Shown piece after piece: positions 23,175 through 27,572 of a DNA stretch of 27,572 nt. The DNA comes from Oscillospiraceae bacterium (GTDB lineage: Bacteria; Bacillota; Clostridia; Oscillospirales; Acutalibacteraceae), in NCBI GenBank assembly GCA_902796295.1, contig CADBOL010000035.1, positions 1-27,572 on the forward strand, given 5' to 3'. A program made the position numbers and the translations under genes. Numbering within the stretch: position 1 is the first letter of the stretch; each line of letters opens with the position of its first letter. The notes below the pieces were generated by a model, which was not told the origin of the DNA, made no database searches, and was given only the letters and a program-made list of their open reading frames with translations.

Positions 23175-23306
23175 GAAAAAACAGCCCTTTCCGCAATACC
23201 GCAGAAAGGGCAATACATACTTATATTGTATGTTTCCTTTCTCGGCAGGCGGTATAACTACCATTATGCGAAAAGCGCACCTGCTGTCTTCAAAAAGAAC
23301 AGCTTG
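23175..23306 (-). ncRNA. L10 leader with transcription attenuator
   Basis: On the minus strand the leader carries the L10-leader signature segments gacagcaggtgc and ccgcctgccgag, which pair through gcagg/cctgc. The attenuator terminator follows: gcccuuucugc (from 23211-23201) pairs with gcggaaagggc (from 23194-23184), then a U-run. An antiterminator is visible: AGAAAGG (23242-23236) can pair with CCUUUCU (23209-23203), the 5' arm of the terminator, around the hairpin 23233-23228 / 23220-23215. L10(L12)4 binding to such leaders represses rplJL; here attenuation is the likely mode. Confidence 0.8.
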
Positions 23307-23309
23307 GTT

Positions 23310-23338
23310 ATAATAACATACTTATCTCCGTATGTCAA
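23310..23338 (-). promoter_or_regulatory. Promoter of rplJ-rplL
   Basis: Minus strand: consensus -35 TTGACA (23333-23338), a 17-bp spacer, -10 TATTAT (23310-23315). It lies just after the rplA stop, so rplJL has its own promoter. Confidence 0.8.
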
Positions 23339-23345
23339 GAGTTTT

Positions 23346-24053
23346 TTATGCCTGCTCGCTGTTGCCGACCTTGTTGGGGTTAACCTTTATGCCGGGGCCC
23401 ATAGTTGTGGCAAGAACGCAGGAGCGGATATACTGACCCTTTGCTGCGGCGGGCTTTGCCTTTACGATAGCATCAAGAAGGGTGTTGAAGTTTTCATTGA
23501 GCTTCTCAACGCCGAAGGAAACCTTGCCTATCGGGCAGTGAATGATATTTGTTTTATCAAGACGATACTCAATCTTACCTGCCTTGGCCTCTGTTACTGC
23601 CTTTGCAACATCGGGGGTAACAGTGCCTGCCTTGGGGCTGGGCATAAGACCGCGGGGGCCGAGAACCTTACCGAGACGGCCTACAAGACCCATCATGTTG
23701 GGCGCCGCGATAGCAACGTCAAACTCCATGAAGCCTTCGCCCTGGATTTTTGCTACAAGATCTTCAGCACCGACAATCTCGGCACCTGCCGCTGCGGCTG
23801 CATCAGCCTCGGGACCCTTTGCGAAAACAGCTACTCTGACTGTTTTACCGGTTCCGTTCGGAAGAACGACAGCGCCGCGGACCTGCTGATCGGCGTGACG
23901 TGAGTCAACACCGAGACGGACATGAACCTCTACGGTCTCGTCAAACTTTGCGTTGCCTGTCTTAACGGCAAGGTCAAGAGCGTCTGCGGGATCATAGAGA
24001 GTGTTTCTTTCAACGAGCTTTGCGCTCTCATTATATTTTTTTCCGTGTTTCAT
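23346..24053 (-). CDS. rplA: 50S ribosomal protein L1
   Basis: 235 residues. Family blocks: [77 protein letters not shown], and [10 protein letters not shown] near the end. It forms the L1 stalk at the ribosomal E site and is a known translational autoregulator of rplK-rplA in other bacteria. The start at 24053 is chosen over one 18 nt upstream because GGGAGG is placed for it. It follows rplK. Confidence 0.97.
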   Translation of the reverse strand: MKHGKKYNESAKLVERNTLYDPADALDLAVKTGNAKFDETVEVHVRLGVDSRHADQQVRGAVVLPNGTGKTVRVAVFAKGPEADAAAAAGAEIVGAEDLVAKIQGEGFMEFDVAIAAPNMMGLVGRLGKVLGPRGLMPSPKAGTVTPDVAKAVTEAKAGKIEYRLDKTNIIHCPIGKVSFGVEKLNENFNTLLDAIVKAKPAAAKGQYIRSCVLATTMGPGIKVNPNKVGNSEQA

Positions 24054-24109
24054 ACTAATTATTCCTCCCAAATGTGGTTAATCGGATTTTTCCTCCCACG
24101 TTATTGCAA

Positions 24110-24535
24110 TCAATCAGCTACGGTGACGCCCATGCTGCGCGCTGTGCCTGCTATCATGCTCATAGCGGACTCAATGCTCGCTGCGTTAAGGTCTCTCATC
24201 TTTGTCTCTGCTATCTTGCGAATCTGTTCCTGTGTGATTGTTGCAACCTTGGTCTTGTTGGGAACACCTGAACCGCTCTCAATGCCGCATGCCTTTTTGA
24301 TAAGAACTGCTGCGGGCGGTGTCTTGGTGATGAAGCTGAATGTGCGGTCTGCGTAAACGGTAATGACTACGGGGATAATGAGGCCCATATCATTCTTTGT
24401 GCGCTCATTGAATTCCTTTGTGAAAGCCATAATGTTAACACCGTGCTGACCGAGTGCGGGACCTACGGGCGGAGCCGGAGTGGCCTTGCCTGCAGGAATC
24501 TGTAACTTGATTAAGCCGACAACTTTCTGTGCCAT
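24110..24535 (-). CDS. rplK: 50S ribosomal protein L11
   Basis: 141 residues, full length. The N-terminus [29 protein letters not shown] and the [19 protein letters not shown] linker to the rRNA-binding domain are clear; the C-terminus ends RSMGVTV. It binds the GTPase-associated region of 23S rRNA. A structured gap of about 125 nt separates it from nusG. GGAGGTTATTAATT precedes the start. Confidence 0.97.
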   Translation of the reverse strand: MAQKVVGLIKLQIPAGKATPAPPVGPALGQHGVNIMAFTKEFNERTKNDMGLIIPVVITVYADRTFSFITKTPPAAVLIKKACGIESGSGVPNKTKVATITQEQIRKIAETKMRDLNAASIESAMSMIAGTARSMGVTVAD

Positions 24536-24568
24536 AATTAATAACCTCCATATAGTGTGGTGAATTGC

Positions 24569-24653
24569 GGAGTTCTTAACTCCTCCCTCGAAGCCGGCAG
24601 AAGCCGACTGCGCCTGAAGCGGCGCTAAATTTGAAAGGGATTACCCTCAAATT
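24569..24653 (-). ncRNA. Four tandem hairpins in the nusG-rplK gap
   Basis: In the minus-strand RNA, 5' to 3': (a) aatttga with ggg pairing over 24653-24628, with a bulge; (b) gcgcc / ggcgc at 24625-24610; (c) agtcggc / gccggct at 24609-24592 with a UUCU loop; (d) ggagtt / aactcc at 24583-24569. None has a U-tract, so they are not intrinsic terminators. Processing, stability, or autoregulation by L1 or L11 are possible. Confidence 0.45.
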
Positions 24654-24660
24654 ACCGTGT

Positions 24661-25209
24661 TTAATCGGCAAGCTCAACCTGATCGAGCTCGAGCTCGATG
24701 GTAGTCTCTTTGCCAAACAGTGCGGAAACGACAACCTTGACCGAATTGTTTTCAAGATCGATTTCCTGAACAACTCCCGAAAAGCCGTCAAACATATCGT
24801 CAATGATATTGACGGTATCTCCCACATTGTAGGATACTTCGACAACTCTCTTTTCGACTCCGAGCCTGATAACTTCTTCGTCTGTAAGGGGAATTGCTTT
24901 GTTTTCGGGACCTACGAAACCTGTCACGCCTCTTGTATTCCTGATAAGAAGCCATGTTTCATCGCTCATCTTGGGGCGATTGTCGTCATCGGGCGTAACG
25001 GCGACCTTTACAAGCACATATCCCGGGAAGAGCTTGCGCTCAATGTCCTTATCCTTTTCGGCATCGTGGACTATTTCGACCGGAATTTTGACCTCAAAGA
25101 TCTGGTCCTGCATTTTCTGATTTTCAACCAACTTTTCGATGTTGGTCTTTACCGAGTTTTCATAACCCGAGTAGGTATGTATAACATACCATCTTGTCTC
25201 AACAGACAT
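24661..25209 (-). CDS. nusG: Transcription elongation and termination factor NusG
   Basis: 182 residues. NGN domain: RWYVIHTYSGYENSVKTNIE, KLFPGYVLVKV, WLLIRNTRGVTGFVG. The C-terminal KOW domain follows: YNVGDTVNIIDDMFDGFSGVVQEID. It binds RNA polymerase and couples it to ribosomes or Rho. It stands between secE and rplK in the usual order. GGAGGACG precedes the start. Confidence 0.97.
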   Translation of the reverse strand: MSVETRWYVIHTYSGYENSVKTNIEKLVENQKMQDQIFEVKIPVEIVHDAEKDKDIERKLFPGYVLVKVAVTPDDDNRPKMSDETWLLIRNTRGVTGFVGPENKAIPLTDEEVIRLGVEKRVVEVSYNVGDTVNIIDDMFDGFSGVVQEIDLENNSVKVVVSALFGKETTIELELDQVELAD

Positions 25210-25225
25210 TTTACGTCCTCCTGCG

Positions 25226-25600
25226 TCAGCCCAAGAAGAAGCTCTTGACGGCCATCATCGCAGCAGTTGTGGTTTCGGTATCGGCGGCTCCTTTGTTGCC
25301 TGCTGACTCTGCAGCTCTTTCAAGAAGTGAAAGAAGGAACGAGAGAAGCTGGTCAACGCCGAAAATCGCCAGACCGCAGATTGCCACTGCCGCCAAAACA
25401 ACGAGAGTTGATTTAAATACTGTTTTTCCGTCGGGCCAAACGATCTTTTTGATCTCGCCCTTTAAATCCTTGAAAAACTTTTTGATAGCCTTGCCGGCTC
25501 TCTTAAACCAGTTACCGTTGGGATTAGCGGGTTTTTTATCCTTTTTCTTTTCAGCTTCGGCAACCTTTTTTGCGGCATCATTGATTTCGTTGTTTGCCAT
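25226..25600 (-). CDS. secE: Preprotein translocase subunit SecE with C-terminal extension
   Basis: 124 residues, longer than the usual 60-90 for single-helix SecE. Residues 1-40 are a charged, Lys-rich leader. The conserved core is FFKDLKGEIKKIVWPDGKT (42-60), then one membrane helix (about 64-92). Residues 93-124 are an extra tail (ERAAESAGNKGAADTETTT) ending in a weakly hydrophobic KSFFLG. SecE clamps SecY in the Sec translocon. It lies between rpmG and nusG, with GGAGG upstream. Confidence 0.93.
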   Translation of the reverse strand: MANNEINDAAKKVAEAEKKKDKKPANPNGNWFKRAGKAIKKFFKDLKGEIKKIVWPDGKTVFKSTLVVLAAVAICGLAIFGVDQLLSFLLSLLERAAESAGNKGAADTETTTAAMMAVKSFFLG

Positions 25601-25616
25601 AGGTTTAACCTCCTGC

Positions 25617-25781
25617 TTACTTGGACTCTCTGTGGAGAGTGTGTTTTTTGCAGAATCTGCAGTACTTGTTCATTTCAAGTCTGTCCGGTGAATTCTGCTT
25701 GTTTTTCATCGTGTTGTAGTTGCGCTGTTTGCATTCGGTGCAAGCCAGTGTAATCTTGACTCTTTTACCGTTAGCAGCCAT
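25617..25781 (-). CDS. rpmG: 50S ribosomal protein L33, zinc-binding form
   Basis: 54 residues, a short gene read directly from the minus strand. [19 protein letters not shown] begins it; two CxxC pairs (C14/C17 and C41/C44) form the zinc ribbon, and it ends [22 protein letters not shown] sits 5 nt before the ATG. It heads the rpmG-secE-nusG-rplK-rplA operon. The stop lies 16 nt before secE. Confidence 0.96.
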   Translation of the reverse strand: MAANGKRVKITLACTECKQRNYNTMKNKQNSPDRLEMNKYCRFCKKHTLHRESK

Positions 25782-25900
25782 GTGCGGCACCTCCGTTTTG
25801 GAATATTTGAGCTTTTCACAGCCTATCAGGGAGCTGTTAAGCTCAGGCCTCCCTCTGCAAAAACGGGCATAAAAACAAAACCCTTACGCAGAGGTAGAAG
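25782..25900 (-). other. Structured 5' UTR of the rpmG operon
   Basis: About 115 nt between promoter and rpmG. Minus-strand RNA can form cctctgc / gcagagg (7 bp, long loop) and gcct-gagc / gctc-aggc stems. I do not recognise a named leader, and there is no U-tract. Confidence 0.4.
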
Positions 25901-25901
25901 T

Positions 25902-25930
25902 ATATTATCACAATCATCGCCCGTTGTCAA
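25902..25930 (-). promoter_or_regulatory. Promoter of the rpmG-secE-nusG-rplK-rplA operon
   Basis: Minus strand: consensus -35 TTGACA (25925-25930), a 17-bp spacer, -10 TAATAT (25902-25907). Confidence 0.8.
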
Positions 25931-26020
25931 GGATTTTTCGGCGTTTTTGCCCTTATTTTTCAGCCGTTTTACCGTATTCTCTTCCCGGTCCGGAGCGTGA
26001 ACGCATTTACGGCGGATTTA

Positions 26021-26049
26021 TTGACATCTCTCCCCTTTTATGATAATTT
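26021..26049 (+). promoter_or_regulatory. Promoter of the lipase gene
   Basis: -35 TTGACA (26021-26026), a 17-bp spacer, -10 TAATTT (26044-26049); GATAAT two bases earlier is an alternative. The ATG is only 17 nt further, so the 5' UTR is very short. Confidence 0.6.
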
Positions 26050-26066
26050 ATCGGTGAGGTGATATT

Positions 26067-27227
26067 ATGACCGGCGCAGTTTCTTTTATAATGACAATCA
26101 TAATGTTTCTCTTCCCCTTTGCAAATATCCCGAAGGCGGAGATTGACTTTGAAAAAATGAATACAAATTATACATATGTCTTTATCCACGGCCTCGGCGG
26201 ATGGGGAGAAAACACATTTTATTATGATCTGTTCCCCTACTGGGGCACTCTCGGCGGAGATATGCTCAAGTATCTTGAAGCAAGAGGATTTGACTGCGTT
26301 GCCCCTTCCGTCACGCTGAACGGCAGCGCCTGGGACAGAGCCTGCGAAGCTTATGCTCAGCTTGCCGGCACAAGGGTTGACTACGGCAAGGAGCATTCCA
26401 AGCGCTGCAATCACGCGAGATTCGGCGCGGATTACACAGGCAGGGCACTGCTTGATAAATGGGATGCCGAAAACAAAATCAATCTGATGGGGCATTCATT
26501 CGGCGGAGCAACTGCTCTTGAACTGCTCGAGCTTCTTGCAAACGGCAGCGAAGCGGAGCGCATGGCGACAGATAAAGACGATCTTTCTCCTCTTTTTGAG
26601 GGCGGAAAGAAAGACCTGGTTTACAGCGTGACCGGTCTCGCCTCCCCGTATAACGGCACAACTGCCGTGCCCTGCCGCGATGTGATAAACGCCAAAAAGA
26701 TTGCGCCGCTTAATCAGCGGCTTGTCGTTGCGGCGGTAGGAGGAATAGCGGGGCCCATCCCCGACGGCAGAGCGGAATATGACTGCGCCGCCTATGACCT
26801 TGATATAGACAGCGCGATAGCTTTGACTGAGACCTGGCATTATTATGATGATATTTACTATTTCTCTGTACCCTGCTGTATGACCGATACGGACGAAAAC
26901 GGGGTAACGACCTGCGACGAGAGCAATTTTGAAATAATCTACTCGGGAGCCGCGACGGTAATGTGTGAATATACGGGAGTCACACCCGGCGGCGTGGTCT
27001 GCGATGAGAGCTGGCAGCCGAATGACGGCATGGTAAACACCAAATCCGCCCGCGCGCCGTTTAACGCCGTGTCTGAGGATTACACAGGCGGACCCGCGGA
27101 AAAAGGCGCATTCAATGTATATCCCGTTTACAGAGGAGACCACATGTCTCTTATGGGCGGCCTTTTTATCAACAATAATATCCGCCTGTATTATCTCGAT
27201 ATGATGGTTAATATCAATTCTCTCTGA
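26067..27227 (+). CDS. Secreted family I.5-type lipase (alpha/beta hydrolase)
   Basis: 386 residues. A short signal sequence (about 1-22, MTGAVSFIMTIIMFLFPF) is followed by the lipase fold. It resembles thermophilic Bacillus/Geobacillus lipases along its length: VFIHGLGGWG, PYWGTLGGD, WDRACEAYAQLAG, VDYGKEHS, NHARFGADY, SPLFEGG, NDGMVNT. The catalytic triad by analogy is S144 (GHSFGG), D320 (NDG) and H359 (GDHMS). H110 and H116 keep the six-residue spacing of the two zinc-binding histidines of that family. It would hydrolyse acylglycerols or esters outside the cell. The nucleophile elbow is GHSFGG where those lipases have AHSQGG. Ribosome binding site GAGGTGAT. It is a single-gene unit with its own promoter and terminator. 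Confidence 0.9.
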   Translation: MTGAVSFIMTIIMFLFPFANIPKAEIDFEKMNTNYTYVFIHGLGGWGENTFYYDLFPYWGTLGGDMLKYLEARGFDCVAPSVTLNGSAWDRACEAYAQLAGTRVDYGKEHSKRCNHARFGADYTGRALLDKWDAENKINLMGHSFGGATALELLELLANGSEAERMATDKDDLSPLFEGGKKDLVYSVTGLASPYNGTTAVPCRDVINAKKIAPLNQRLVVAAVGGIAGPIPDGRAEYDCAAYDLDIDSAIALTETWHYYDDIYYFSVPCCMTDTDENGVTTCDESNFEIIYSGAATVMCEYTGVTPGGVVCDESWQPNDGMVNTKSARAPFNAVSEDYTGGPAEKGAFNVYPVYRGDHMSLMGGLFINNNIRLYYLDMMVNINSL

Positions 27228-27277
27228 TTCGGGCTTGGCATTTAAGCGAAAAACAAACAGACAAGTTAAAGTATATT

Positions 27278-27320
27278 ATGGTTTGCGGGTTTCATTTGAT
27301 TCCCGCAAACCGTTTTCGTT
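27278..27320 (+). terminator. Terminator of the lipase gene
   Basis: Perfect 10-bp stem ggtttgcggg (27280-27289) / cccgcaaacc (27302-27311), extended by T-G and A-T pairs, followed by GTTTTCGTTT. Confidence 0.85.
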
Positions 27321-27445
27321 TATGAGTTTGACAGCGTTTTATTTGGTTATTGTTTATATTGTCTGTTTTCGGCGGATTTTTGCCCTTGCTGTATCTGCAT
27401 ACCGTCTGCGGCACAAAACGAAAAACAATCCGACGCAAAAAAATA

Positions 27446-27474
27446 TTGATTAATCGTGATATTTCTGTTATAGT
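27446..27474 (+). promoter_or_regulatory. Promoter of the phosphoglycerate mutase gene
   Basis: -35 TTGATT (27446-27451), a 17-bp spacer, -10 TATAGT (27469-27474). Confidence 0.7.
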
Positions 27475-27512
27475 ATTGGTGTTAAAAAATTCCCTTACGG
27501 AGGCATAAAAAT

Positions 27513-27572
27513 ATGATGAAACTTGTATTAATCAGACACGGTGAGAGCGAATGGAACAAGCTCAATCTTTTC
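27513..27572 (+). CDS. gpmA: 2,3-bisphosphoglycerate-dependent phosphoglycerate mutase (5' end only)
   Basis: Only 20 codons lie in the window: MMKLVLIRHGESEWNKLNLF. The LIRHGESEWN motif contains the histidine that is phosphorylated in this family, and the following KLNLF is characteristic of the glycolytic enzyme that interconverts 3- and 2-phosphoglycerate. ACGGAGG lies 9 nt before the first ATG, which I prefer over the second ATG three bases later. It has its own promoter. Other histidine phosphatase families share RHGE, but the extended match favours gpmA. Confidence 0.85.
   Translation, partial: MMKLVLIRHGESEWNKLNLF

Larger units (their letters stand above)
27228..27512. other. Intergenic between lipase and phosphoglycerate mutase
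   Basis: 285 bases holding the lipase terminator (27278-27320) and the mutase promoter (27446-27474). The 72-codon open frame inside it has no ribosome binding site and no recognisable protein, so I do not call it a gene. Confidence 0.55.

Noticed and set aside
23049..23903. 284-residue plus-strand frame
   Set aside because: It runs antisense through the rplJ start, the L10 leader and rplA.
24631..25248. 205-residue plus-strand frame
   Set aside because: Antisense to nusG; composition is the complement of a conserved gene.
26496..27143. 215-residue minus-strand frame
   Set aside because: Antisense to the lipase, which has a complete triad.
27235..27453. 72-codon plus-strand frame after the lipase
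   Set aside because: It contains the lipase terminator hairpin and lacks a ribosome binding site.

Overview
The window reads as a chromosomal segment of a low-to-medium GC Firmicute, most like the gut Clostridia of the Ruminococcus / Oscillospiraceae type. The reasons are strong AGGAGG-type ribosome binding sites, housekeeping promoters with exact 17-bp spacers, a zinc-type L33, an S6:S18-type leader and an L10 leader with attenuator, and accessory proteins typical of this group (a DUF4474-like secreted protein, a C1 protease with a lectin-like tail, YfhO). I see no phage, plasmid, transposase, CRISPR array, rRNA or tRNA. Species assignment is inference.

Layout. (1) 1-4156, minus strand: a tight operon read leftwards from one promoter, prfB, then an orphan sugar-phosphate transferase, a VanY-type D,D-carboxypeptidase and a membrane-embedded M28 peptidase cut by the window edge. 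(2) 4211-5324: a DUF4474-like secreted protein (minus) diverging from a pair of ABC exporter half-transporters (plus), with a dyad between the two promoters. (3) 5353-12050, plus: ABC pair, MgtC-like membrane protein, Spx/ArsC-like protein, secreted papain-like protease. (4) 12050-13060: a gene-poor stretch with a MITE-like element, a hairpin, a small XRE regulator (minus) and phased T-tracts. (5) 13061-20651, plus: nicotinate phosphoribosyltransferase, a metallophosphoesterase overlapping it by 4 nt, a large YfhO membrane protein with an acidic tail, and an acyl-CoA synthetase-type enzyme. (6) 20664-21935, plus: rpsF-ssb-rpsR with an S6:S18 leader. (7) 21957-25930, minus: rpmG-secE-nusG-rplK-rplA, then a second promoter and L10 leader before rplJ-rplL; the cluster ends at a terminator with no rpoBC. 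(8) 26021-27572, plus: a secreted family I.5 lipase, a terminator, and the first 20 codons of a phosphoglycerate mutase.

How the parts work together. Regions 6 and 7 are translation and transcription housekeeping genes with three recognisable RNA-level control elements. Regions 1, 2, 3, 5 and 8 are mostly envelope or secreted functions: wall trimming, a phosphoglycosyl transferase, YfhO, export, protease and lipase. I did not find a clearly new multi-gene defence or biosynthetic system. The best leads are the regulatory RNAs, the phased T-tracts and MITE-like element around the small XRE gene, the single-frame prfB that appears to drive envelope genes, the M28 peptidase whose catalytic domain is interrupted by membrane segments, and the Asn-to-Asp change in the secreted C1 protease.
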